A stretch of DNA of 64,000 nt from Streptococcus sp. 596553 (GTDB taxonomy: Bacteria > Bacillota > Bacilli > Lactobacillales > Streptococcaceae). A model generated the notes under the pieces. It made no database searches. It was not told where the DNA came from and was given only the letters and a program-made list of their open reading frames with translations. Of the stretch, positions 35,610-42,857 are shown one piece after another. The stretch lies in assembly GCF_900411395.1 (NCBI RefSeq), contig NZ_OXCQ01000008.1, positions 30,017 to 94,016 of the forward strand, read 5' to 3'. How positions within the stretch are numbered: position 1 is the stretch's first letter; each line of letters starts with the position of its first letter. Made by a program: the position numbers and the translations under genes.

Positions 35610-36934
35610 GACGAACAGGTTTATTTACAAAGATATTCATCTATACCTTCTCGATATTTAGTGTTCTGGTTATCTGCCTTCATTTAGCCATTTATTTTCT
35701 CTTTCCTTCGACTTATCTGAGTCATCGTCAGGAAACCATTGGCCAGAAAGCGACAGCTATTGCCCGGTCACTAGAAGGAAAGGATAGACAGAGTATCGAG
35801 CAAGTCTTAGACTTGTATTCCCAGACTAGTGAGATTAAGGGGGCGGTCAAGGGTGAGATGACCGAGGACAAGTTAGAAGTCAAGGACAATCTTCCTCTGG
35901 ATACGGACCGTCAGACTACCTCTCTCTTTATTGAGGAGCGGGAGGTGAAAACGCAAGACGGTGGCACCATGACTCTCCAGTTTTTAGCGTCCATGGATTT
36001 GCAAAAGGAAGCAGAGCAAATCAGTCTCCAATTTCTTCCCTACACCTTGCTGGCATCCTTTCTGATTTCCCTATTGGTGGCCTACATCTATGCTCGGACC
36101 ATTGTTGCCCCGATTTTGGAAATCAAGCGGGTGACCCGTCGGATGATGGATCTGGATGCTCAAGTACGTTTGCGCGTGGATTCCAAGGATGAGATTGGTG
36201 ATCTCAAGGAACAAATCAATAGCCTCTACCAGCATCTTTTGACTGTCATTGCGGACTTGCATGACAAGAATGAAGCCATTCTCCAGCTGGAAAAGATGAA
36301 GGTCGAATTCCTACGAGGGGCTTCTCATGAATTGAAAACACCGCTGGCTAGTTTGAAAATCCTGATCGAAAACATGAAAGAAAATGTCGGTCGTTATAAG
36401 GATAGAGACCACTATCTGGGAGTTGCCTTGGGGATTGTGGATGAGCTCAATCACCATGTTCTCCAGATACTTTCTCTCTCTTCTGTACAGGAATTACGAG
36501 ATGATAGGGAACAAATTGACTTACACCAGATGACCCAAAGTCTGGTTAAGGATTATGCCTTGCTAGCCAAGGAAAGAGAGCTCCAGATTGATAATAGCTT
36601 GTCCCATCAGCAGGCCTATCTAAATCCATCAGTCATGAAGTTGATCCTGTCTAATCTCATCAGCAATGCCATCAAGCACTCGACTCCAGGTGGCTTGGTT
36701 CGAATTGGCGAAATAGAAGGGGAATTCTTTATAGAAAATAGCTGTAGTCCAGAAGAACAAGAAAAACTGGTCCAATCTTTTTCTGATAATGCTAGTCGCA
36801 AGGCCAAAGGGTCTGGGATGGGGCTCTTTGTGGTCAAAAGTCTATTGGAACATGAAAAATTACCTTATCGTTTTGAGATGAAGGAGAATCGTTTGACCTT
36901 CTTCATAGCTTTTCCAAAAGTTGTCCAAGACTAG
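35606..36934 (+). CDS. vncS: Sensor histidine kinase VncS
   Basis: This 442-residue kinase has two membrane segments ('IFIYTFSIFSVLVICLHLAI' at 10-33 and 'LLASFLISLLVAYIYARTI' near 150) flanking an outer sensor of about 110 residues, then HAMP, a HisKA domain with His241 in 'GASHELKTPLASLK', and an ATPase domain ('LISNAIKHSTPGG', 'GSGMGLFVVKSLL'). It phosphorylates VncR. The outer domain was proposed to sense the Vex-exported peptide Pep27, which is broken in this window. Confidence 0.92.
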   Translation: MRRTGLFTKIFIYTFSIFSVLVICLHLAIYFLFPSTYLSHRQETIGQKATAIARSLEGKDRQSIEQVLDLYSQTSEIKGAVKGEMTEDKLEVKDNLPLDTDRQTTSLFIEEREVKTQDGGTMTLQFLASMDLQKEAEQISLQFLPYTLLASFLISLLVAYIYARTIVAPILEIKRVTRRMMDLDAQVRLRVDSKDEIGDLKEQINSLYQHLLTVIADLHDKNEAILQLEKMKVEFLRGASHELKTPLASLKILIENMKENVGRYKDRDHYLGVALGIVDELNHHVLQILSLSSVQELRDDREQIDLHQMTQSLVKDYALLAKERELQIDNSLSHQQAYLNPSVMKLILSNLISNAIKHSTPGGLVRIGEIEGEFFIENSCSPEEQEKLVQSFSDNASRKAKGSGMGLFVVKSLLEHEKLPYRFEMKENRLTFFIAFPKVVQD

Positions 36935-36955
36935 GGAGAGAAAGGGTTTACATAG

Positions 36956-37018
36956 ATGAAGCTAGAAGAAATTCAATCGAAACTACGGGAAAAACTAGAT
37001 TTTTTTGTCAAAAAGTGA
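36956..37018 (+). CDS. Possible 20-residue peptide gene downstream of vncS
   Basis: ATG at 36956 is preceded by GAAAGGG at a good distance and opens 'MKLEEIQSKLREKLDFFVKK', an amphipathic, lysine-rich helix-like peptide. It lies 21 bases after vncS and ends 57 bases before fba. Coding is not proven; the sequence also overlaps the fba promoter. Confidence 0.3.
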   Translation: MKLEEIQSKLREKLDFFVKK

Positions 37019-37024
37019 TAAAAT
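37016..37024 (+). promoter_or_regulatory. Extended -10 promoter candidate of fba
   Basis: TGA-TAAAAT, an extended -10, 50 bases before the fba ATG. No strong -35 is seen. Confidence 0.5.
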
Positions 37025-37074
37025 GAACAATGTAAATGGGATGACCCATAAAAATATACAGGAGGCCTGATAAA

Positions 37075-37956
37075 ATGGCAATCGTTTCAGCAGAAAAATT
37101 TGTCCAAGCAGCTCGTGACAACGGTTATGCAGTTGGTGGATTTAACACAAACAACCTTGAGTGGACTCAAGCTATCTTGCGCGCAGCAGAAGCTAAAAAA
37201 GCTCCAGTTTTGATCCAAACTTCAATGGGTGCTGCTAAATACATGGGTGGTTACAAAGTTGCTCGCAACTTGATCGCTAACCTTGTTGAATCAATGGGTA
37301 TCACTGTACCAGTAGCTATCCACCTTGACCACGGTCACTACGAAGATGCACTTGAGTGTATCCGAGTTGGTTATACTTCAGTTATGTTTGATGGTTCACA
37401 CCTTCCAGTTGAAGAAAACCTTGAAAAAGCTCGTAAAGTTGTAGAATTTGCTCATGCAAATGGTGTATCAGTGGAAGCTGAAGTTGGTACTATCGGTGGT
37501 GAAGAAGACGGAATCATCGGTGATGGTGAATTGGCTCCAATCGAAGACGCTAAAGCAATGGTTGAAACTGGTATCGACTTCTTGGCAGCTGGTATCGGTA
37601 ACATCCACGGTCCTTACCCAGAAAACTGGAAAGGTCTTCACCTTGATCACTTGCAAAAATTGACTGAAGCTGTTCCAGGATTCCCAATCGTATTGCACGG
37701 TGGATCAGGTATTCCTGATGAGCAAATCCAAGCAGCTATCAAACTGGGTGTTGCGAAAGTTAACGTTAACACTGAATGCCAAATCGCATTCGCTAACGCA
37801 ACTCGTAAATTTGCTCGTGACTACGAAGCAAACGAAGCAGAATACGACAAGAAAAAACTCTTCGACCCACGTAAATTCTTGGCTGACGGTGTAAAAGCTA
37901 TCCAAGCATCAGTTGAAGAACGTATCGACGTATTCGGTTCAGAAGGTAAAGCTTAA
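37075..37956 (+). CDS. fba: Class II fructose-1,6-bisphosphate aldolase
   Basis: Fba splits fructose-1,6-bisphosphate into dihydroxyacetone phosphate and glyceraldehyde-3-phosphate in glycolysis. The 293-residue zinc enzyme shows 'GGFNTNNLEWTQAI', the catalytic Asp and zinc His in 'HLDHGHYED', 'EAEVGTIGGEEDG', 'NIHGPYP' and 'VLHGGSGIPD', then 'KVNVNTE'. AGGAGG precedes the ATG. Codon bias is extreme, fitting a very highly expressed gene. Confidence 0.97.
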   Translation: MAIVSAEKFVQAARDNGYAVGGFNTNNLEWTQAILRAAEAKKAPVLIQTSMGAAKYMGGYKVARNLIANLVESMGITVPVAIHLDHGHYEDALECIRVGYTSVMFDGSHLPVEENLEKARKVVEFAHANGVSVEAEVGTIGGEEDGIIGDGELAPIEDAKAMVETGIDFLAAGIGNIHGPYPENWKGLHLDHLQKLTEAVPGFPIVLHGGSGIPDEQIQAAIKLGVAKVNVNTECQIAFANATRKFARDYEANEAEYDKKKLFDPRKFLADGVKAIQASVEERIDVFGSEGKA

Positions 37957-37978
37957 TCTAGCTGAATAATACAGAGAA

Positions 37979-38003
37979 GACCTGCCCATTGGGTGGGTTT
38001 TTT
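37979..38003 (+). terminator. Terminator of fba
   Basis: CCTGCCC-ATT-GGGTGGG stem (with two G-T pairs) and TTTTTTG tail. Confidence 0.85.
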
Positions 38004-38025
38004 GATTTCAAGCTACTCGTTTTAG

Positions 38026-38170
38026 TATAGTAAACTGGATCTAGACTAGCACAATGCTGCTTCTATAGCGTTTTGAAACTGGAATAGGACGCCATGACTG
38101 CTAAAAGATTTCTATAAATTCATTTGATTTTCCTAATCAATTTGTTCGTATCTTATTTCATTCCACTATA
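38026..38170. mobile_element. RUP-like element, longer form (145 bp)
   Basis: TATAGT ends in inverted orientation (TATAGTAAACTGG ... TTCCACTATA). It shares internal blocks with the 107-bp RUP at 13856 ('TGACTGCTAAAA', 'TTTGATTTTCCTAATC') plus about 40 extra bases near its left end ('GCGTTTTGAAACTGG'). Confidence 0.65.
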
Positions 38171-38235
38171 AAACATTCTTATCAATTGATTTGAATGCCA
38201 AAATTCCATCGCTCCGGTCTTGTTTCATTTGGCTA

Positions 38236-38266
38236 TAAAAAACTCTCCTAGAATTCTCAGGAGAGT
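38236..38266 (-). terminator. Terminator of the SpNOX-like gene
   Basis: On the minus strand ACTCTCC / GGAGAGT arms are followed by TTTTTTATAG, just after the oxidase stop. Confidence 0.85.
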
Positions 38267-38274
38267 ATGAGTGG

Positions 38275-39477
38275 TTATTTAAACTTGAATCCTTCGTAAA
38301 TAAGCTCTGCTTTTGGATTTTGTTTCTTAATCTGTTTGGAGAGTGACTTCATCATAGAAAGAGGACCACACATATAGACGGTTGCCTGTTCGGGTACTTC
38401 TTCTTGATCAAAATTAAGATAGCCGTCTTTCCTACTGTCTACTAGATGGAGTTCAAAATTAGGATTTTTCTGAGCATAGTCACGGAGCAAATCCAGATAG
38501 ACTGCATTTTCCTCTCCACGGAAACTATAGTAGAAGTGAACCTGTTTATCTAAAATAGGATGTTCACGGATGTAAGAGATGAAGGGGGTAATCCCAATAC
38601 CTCCAGCAATCCAAACCTGATTTTCTCGTCCTTCTTCTATGATCATGTGTCCGTATGCTCTGTCTACGCTTACTTTGCTGCCGACTTGAAGATTGTTATA
38701 GATATTCTTGGTATGGTCGCCTGAATTTTTAACAGTGAAGTAAAGAGTTTGGCCGTGACCTCCTGAGATAGAAAAGGGATGTGGAGCACTTTCAAAACCT
38801 TCTTGGAAAATCTTTAGGAAGGCAAATTGTCCTGATTGATAGTTGAAAGGTCTGCTAAGATGGATTTGAATTTCTCTAGTATCGTGATTTAAGCGTTTGA
38901 GATTGGTAATTTCCCCTAGATAGGGGAAGCCGATCTTTTGATATAGAAAAATGATATAAAAACCAGCCAGTAATCCTAAAAGGGCATAGCTACCAACAAG
39001 AAAACTTAGAAGATTAAATGTAAGGAGGCGATTGCCCATCATCATATAGACATGAAAGAGTCCGAAAATATAAGCTAGATAAACCAGACGGTGAATCCAT
39101 CGCCAGGCTTCGTATTGGATGTATTTGCCTAAATAGGCGACAAGGATGATGCTGACAAAGATATAGATGGAAAGGTTTCCAAACTGAGCAGCTAAACGAG
39201 AGCCCCACAAACCGCCCATACTAAAGTTATGAAAGATTAGTAGGATGATGGAGAGAAAGGCTGTGAATTTGTGGATGGTGTAGACCTTCTCCAAACCGTG
39301 AAACCAGCTTTCTAGTAGTGGGAGACGAGTGGCTAGGATAAAAGTCAGAGATAGGCTTGTTAAAGCTAGTCCTGGAATCATGAATTGGGGAGAAGTGTTC
39401 ATCCAAGTCAAAATAGTCAAGATAAAACTAGCTGTGATAAAGAGTAGTCCTTTGATTGATTTCATAGAAAATTCCAT
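38275..39477 (-). CDS. SpNOX-type NADPH oxidase / ferric-reductase-like flavocytochrome
   Basis: This 400-residue membrane protein has about six N-terminal helices with paired haem-ligand histidines ('VYTIHKFTAF', 'LLIFHNF', 'RWIHRLVYLAY', 'LFHVYMM'), then an FAD-binding domain ('HPFSISGGHG', 'FTVKNSGDHT') and an NAD(P)H-binding domain ('VWIAGGIGITPFI', 'VYMCGPLSMM'). This is the layout of SpNOX, the pneumococcal homologue of eukaryotic NADPH oxidases, which passes electrons across the membrane to oxygen. The gene next to fba fits the pneumococcal position. The start may be Met1 or Met5 (39465); a strong promoter lies upstream. Confidence 0.88.
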   Translation of the reverse strand: MEFSMKSIKGLLFITASFILTILTWMNTSPQFMIPGLALTSLSLTFILATRLPLLESWFHGLEKVYTIHKFTAFLSIILLIFHNFSMGGLWGSRLAAQFGNLSIYIFVSIILVAYLGKYIQYEAWRWIHRLVYLAYIFGLFHVYMMMGNRLLTFNLLSFLVGSYALLGLLAGFYIIFLYQKIGFPYLGEITNLKRLNHDTREIQIHLSRPFNYQSGQFAFLKIFQEGFESAPHPFSISGGHGQTLYFTVKNSGDHTKNIYNNLQVGSKVSVDRAYGHMIIEEGRENQVWIAGGIGITPFISYIREHPILDKQVHFYYSFRGEENAVYLDLLRDYAQKNPNFELHLVDSRKDGYLNFDQEEVPEQATVYMCGPLSMMKSLSKQIKKQNPKAELIYEGFKFK

Positions 39478-39516
39478 TTCATTAAGATTTTGATTTGTTG
39501 TAAATAAATTTGTTAC

Positions 39517-39545
39517 ATTTTATCATAGAAAAAGTATGGTGTCAA
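39517..39545 (-). promoter_or_regulatory. Promoter of the SpNOX-like gene
   Basis: On the minus strand TTGACA, a 17-base spacer and TAAAAT (with TGA before it), 40 bases upstream of the start codon. A near-consensus sigma-70 promoter. Confidence 0.8.
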
Positions 39546-39573
39546 ATTGATGTCTATAAATATCTGCTATCAT

Positions 39574-39602
39574 TAAAAAACTCTCCAATTGAACTGGAGA
39601 GT
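39574..39602 (-). terminator. Terminator of the amino-acid ABC operon
   Basis: On the minus strand ACTCTCCA / TGGAGAGT arms are followed by TTTTTTAATG. It closely resembles the terminator at 38236-38266. Confidence 0.82.
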
Positions 39603-39610
39603 GGCTGTTT

Positions 39611-39760
39611 ATACTCAATGAAAATCAAAGAGCAAACTAGGAAGCTAGCCGCAGGCTGCTCAAAACACTGTTTTGAGGTTGTGGATAGAACTGACGAAGT
39701 CAGTAACATATATACGGCAAGGTGAAGCTGACGTGGTTTGAAGAGATTTTCGAAGAGTAT
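39611..39760 (-). repeat. BOX element (boxA-B-C) at the end of the ABC operon
   Basis: Full-length, in minus orientation, with boxB 'CTCAAAACACTGTTTTGAG' and boxA 'GCTGACGTGGTTTGAAGAG'. Its outer base is the last base of the permease stop codon. Confidence 0.95.
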
Positions 39761-40419
39761 TATTCTGCAGCTTGTTGCCAACGTTTGGCTAGCATATGAG
39801 ACAGGCTAGAAATTGCTAGGTTAAAGCTGAAGTAGATGAGGGCAATCAGGATATAAAGACTAAACACTTGCTCTGGTTCAAAATAACGGCCCATGAGAAT
39901 TTGGCTAGCTCCAAAGAGCTCTTGTAGGGCGATAACAGAGTAGAGAAGACTGGTATCCTTAATCACGGTAACAAACTGAGAAATGATGGCTGGCAACATT
40001 TTGCGAATGGCTTGTGGGAGAATGATGTGGTAGAGGATTTGGGTTGATGTAAATCCTTGCGACATTCCTGCTTCGTACTGTCCCTTGTCCACGGCATTGA
40101 GACCGCCTCGGATAATCTCAGCTAGGACCGCTGATGTAAAGAGGGTAAAGGCTGTAATACCTGCTGGAGTGGACTTCATCTTAAAAACTAAAAAGATAGT
40201 GAAAATCCAGAGGAGGTTAGGAACGTTACGCACAAACTCGATATAAATGCTGGAGATAATGCGTAAGACAGGATTTTTCCCATTTCTCATGACGGCTAGC
40301 ACCGTTCCAATAAGGGTAGAGAGGATGATGGCAATCAGAGAAATGTAGAGGGTCAAGCCAAATCCTTTAAAGATAAAGACTAGGTTATCTGGGGTCAAAA
40401 CTTCTAAAATGGATTCCAT
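39760..40419 (-). CDS. Polar amino-acid ABC transporter permease
   Basis: This 219-residue HisM/GlnP-type permease has five predicted membrane helices and the EAA-like cytoplasmic loop 'EAGMSQGFTSTQILYHIILPQ'. It is the last gene of a four-gene operon (ATPase, binding protein, two permeases), so the importer is probably a heteromeric permease pair. Its stop codon lies at the border of a BOX element, so the C-terminal end may have been set by that insertion. Confidence 0.9.
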   Translation of the reverse strand: MESILEVLTPDNLVFIFKGFGLTLYISLIAIILSTLIGTVLAVMRNGKNPVLRIISSIYIEFVRNVPNLLWIFTIFLVFKMKSTPAGITAFTLFTSAVLAEIIRGGLNAVDKGQYEAGMSQGFTSTQILYHIILPQAIRKMLPAIISQFVTVIKDTSLLYSVIALQELFGASQILMGRYFEPEQVFSLYILIALIYFSFNLAISSLSHMLAKRWQQAAE

Positions 40420-40428
40420 AGTAACCTC

Positions 40429-41106
40429 CTAAAGTGAATAGGCTTTTTTGTTGGCTTGCTCCATCTTGCGACCAAACTGGGCAACAGGGAAGCAAAGAGA
40501 AAAGTAGAGAAGGGCAGCACCTAGAAAGGCTGGGATATAGTTTCCGTTAAGAGCCGACCAAGACTTGGTCACAAACATCAAGTCCACTCCAGAAATGATA
40601 GCGACTGTCGAGGTATTCTTAATGAGATTAACGATTTGGTTAGTCAAAGGTGGGAGAATGATACGGAAAGCCTGAGGCAAGATAATCAAACGCATAGCAC
40701 TGATATAGGTAAAACCTTGCGACAAGGCGGCCTCCATCTGACCGCTAGGAATAGACTGAATCCCTGAGCGAATAACCTCAGCGATATAGGCACCGTGATA
40801 GAGACCCACGCAGAGAACAGCTGTCCAATAAATCGGAATCATGATGATATGGTCACTGATAAGAGGTAGGCCATAAAAAACGATAACAAACTGTACCAAG
40901 AGGGGAGTGTTTTGGTAAAATTCCACGAAGATGCGAGCTAAAATACGCAAAATAGGACGTTTGCTGGTTGACATGGCTCCAAAGAAGATGCCTAAGACCA
41001 TGGCGAGGATAAAGGATCCAATCGCTAGGGCAAGGGTGAAGAGGAAACCATTGAAAAATTGTCCAAAATCCTGAAAATAGGCTGTCCAAGATGATAAATC
41101 TGTCAT
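40429..41106 (-). CDS. Polar amino-acid ABC transporter permease
   Basis: This 225-residue paralogue of the next permease has 'FLFTLALAIGSFILAMVLGI', 'FVEFYQNTPLLVQFVIVFYG' and the loop 'EAALSQGFTYISAMRLIILPQ'. It lies 12 bases downstream of the binding-protein gene and nine bases before the second permease. Together they would form the membrane channel for one amino acid, probably glutamine/glutamate or a cyclic relative. Confidence 0.9.
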   Translation of the reverse strand: MTDLSSWTAYFQDFGQFFNGFLFTLALAIGSFILAMVLGIFFGAMSTSKRPILRILARIFVEFYQNTPLLVQFVIVFYGLPLISDHIIMIPIYWTAVLCVGLYHGAYIAEVIRSGIQSIPSGQMEAALSQGFTYISAMRLIILPQAFRIILPPLTNQIVNLIKNTSTVAIISGVDLMFVTKSWSALNGNYIPAFLGAALLYFSLCFPVAQFGRKMEQANKKAYSL

Positions 41107-41118
41107 AGGGTGTCCTCC

Positions 41119-41913
41119 TTAATCTGCGGTATGGCTAGATGGTTTGAGCTTGTAACGGTCATAAAGTTTCTGCAAACTACCATCCTTGCTCCATTTAGTA
41201 ACCAAGTTATCAAGATAATTGTTGAGCTCTGTATTTGATTTCTTGGTGACGATACCGTAGTCAGATGGCTTAAAACTATCATTTAGCAGTTCTGTCCGTT
41301 TACTGATATAGCCAGATAGAATAGAGCGGTCAACGGAAAAGGCATCAATACGGTGAGCATGTAGGGAAGTAATCAATTCTGGGTAGGAACCAAGTTCGAC
41401 GAATTTAAAGGTCAAGCCTTTCTTTTTACCCAGTTCAGTAATCAGGCGTTGGGTGATGGAACCTTGGGCGACTCCGATGGTTTTTCCGTTTAGGTCCTCA
41501 AGGCTTTTGATTTTGGCAGACTTATTGACCAAAAAGCCAGAAGCATCCGTGTAGTAGGGGCTGGTGAAGTTGTAGAGTTTTTTGCGTTCGTCTGTGATGG
41601 TAAAGGTCGCGATATCCATATCGACCTGTTCATTGTCTAGAAGGGGTCCACGAGTTTGCGCTGTAACAGGTACATAGCGAACCTTGACCTTGAGCTCATC
41701 AGCGACCATCTTGGCCAGGTCAGTTTCGATACCAGAATAGGTCCCTGTCTTGGGATCTTTGTAGCCAAAATTGGGAACATCTTGTTTGACACCGACAACC
41801 AGTTCGCCTCTTTTTTGAATATCTGCGACGCTGGTATCAGCCTGGACTGGTTTTGCAGCAGCAAGGCCGAAAAGGCTAATCAATAATGCGGATAAAAAGA
41901 ATTTCTTTTTCAT
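41119..41913 (-). CDS. Amino-acid ABC transporter substrate-binding protein
   Basis: This is a 264-residue family-3 solute-binding protein. The signal peptide is 'KKKFFLSALLISLFGLAAAK' with a cleavage after 'VQA'; there is no lipobox Cys. The mature part has 'GELVVGVKQDVPNFGYKDP', 'SGIETDLAKMVADEL' and 'DMDIATFTITDERK', typical for polar amino acids such as glutamate/glutamine. The ATG at 41913 has GGAGG six bases upstream; a longer frame reaching into the ATPase gene is out of place. The lack of an obvious lipid anchor is unusual for a Gram-positive binding protein. Confidence 0.9.
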   Translation of the reverse strand: MKKKFFLSALLISLFGLAAAKPVQADTSVADIQKRGELVVGVKQDVPNFGYKDPKTGTYSGIETDLAKMVADELKVKVRYVPVTAQTRGPLLDNEQVDMDIATFTITDERKKLYNFTSPYYTDASGFLVNKSAKIKSLEDLNGKTIGVAQGSITQRLITELGKKKGLTFKFVELGSYPELITSLHAHRIDAFSVDRSILSGYISKRTELLNDSFKPSDYGIVTKKSNTELNNYLDNLVTKWSKDGSLQKLYDRYKLKPSSHTAD

Positions 41914-41923
41914 AGACGCCTCC

Positions 41924-42682
41924 TTATTTGACTTTGTCACTTTCGTGGTTGATGATTTTGCTGAGGAATTGTTGGGCACGAGGTTCGCTTGGATTGTCGA
42001 AAAAGTCATCAACATCTGTCGTATCCACCAAAACTTCTCCATCAGCCATAAAGATAATGCGATCCGCAACTTCACGGGCAAAGCCCATTTCATGGGTAAC
42101 GACAATCATATTCATACCATCGTGGGCCAATTTTTGCATAACTGCCAGAACATCGCCGATGGTTTCAGGGTCTAGGGCAGATGTTGGTTCATCAAAGAGA
42201 AGGAGTTCCGGATGCATAGCGAGTCCACGTGCAATGGCAATCCGTTGCTTTTGTCCACCAGACAGCATAGCTGGATATGAATCTTTCTTGTCCCACATAT
42301 TTACAAATTCCAGATATTTTTGGGCTGTTTTTTCAGCTTCTTTTTTATCAATTCCTAGAACTTTTATAGGTGCAAGTGTTACGTTTTCTAACACTGTTTT
42401 GTGCGGATAGAGGTTAAAATGTTGGAAAACCATGCCGACTTCCTTACGAAGAGGCACCAAATCTTTCTGGCTGGCACCAGCAACTTGGTGACCATTTACT
42501 AGAAGACTTCCCTTGTCGACAGCCTCTAAACCATTGATGGTGCGGATAAGAGTGGACTTACCAGAACCAGAAGGGCCTAGGAGTACAACAACTTGCCCTT
42601 TTTCAAAACGGAGATTGATGTTACGGAGTGCATGGTAATCTCCGTAATATTTTTCAACGTGTTCAAATTCTACTAAAGCCAT
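41924..42682 (-). CDS. Amino-acid ABC transporter ATP-binding protein
   Basis: This 252-residue GlnQ-type ATPase is first in the operon. Walker A is 'LLGPSGSGKSTLIR', the Q-loop is 'MVFQHFNLYPH', the signature 'LSGGQKQRIAIARGL', Walker B 'LLLFDEPTSALDPE' and the switch His lies in 'IVVTHEMGFAREVAD'. It energises import by the two permeases. A strong promoter and GGAG ribosome binding site lie upstream. Confidence 0.95.
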   Translation of the reverse strand: MALVEFEHVEKYYGDYHALRNINLRFEKGQVVVLLGPSGSGKSTLIRTINGLEAVDKGSLLVNGHQVAGASQKDLVPLRKEVGMVFQHFNLYPHKTVLENVTLAPIKVLGIDKKEAEKTAQKYLEFVNMWDKKDSYPAMLSGGQKQRIAIARGLAMHPELLLFDEPTSALDPETIGDVLAVMQKLAHDGMNMIVVTHEMGFAREVADRIIFMADGEVLVDTTDVDDFFDNPSEPRAQQFLSKIINHESDKVK

Positions 42683-42716
42683 AAGGAATCTCCTTTGTGT
42701 TAGATTTTATAACACG

Positions 42717-42745
42717 ATTCTACACCAAAAGAATTGCCTTGTCAA
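42717..42745 (-). promoter_or_regulatory. Promoter of the amino-acid ABC operon
   Basis: On the minus strand TTGACA, a 17-base spacer and TAGAAT, about 35 bases before the ATPase start. Confidence 0.82.
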
Positions 42746-42812
42746 ATCATATCTGAAAAATTCACTAAAATTTTATAAAAAAGCAATCTGGATAGAGAAA
42801 AAGCCTAAATCA

Positions 42813-42821
42813 TGTTATAAT
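42813..42821 (+). promoter_or_regulatory. Extended -10 promoter of recJ
   Basis: TGT-TATAAT, an extended -10, 36 bases before the preferred recJ start. Confidence 0.6.
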
Positions 42822-42857
42822 GAAGCAATAGAATTCTTAGAAAGAGTGGATGTCTTT

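Noticed and set aside
39510..39725. 71-codon frame across the BOX at 39611
   Set aside because: It is made of BOX sequence, which gives such open frames by chance wherever it inserts.
41914..42105. N-terminal extension of the amino-acid-binding protein
   Set aside because: It overlaps the ATPase gene and would bury the signal peptide; ATG at 41913 has its own GGAGG.
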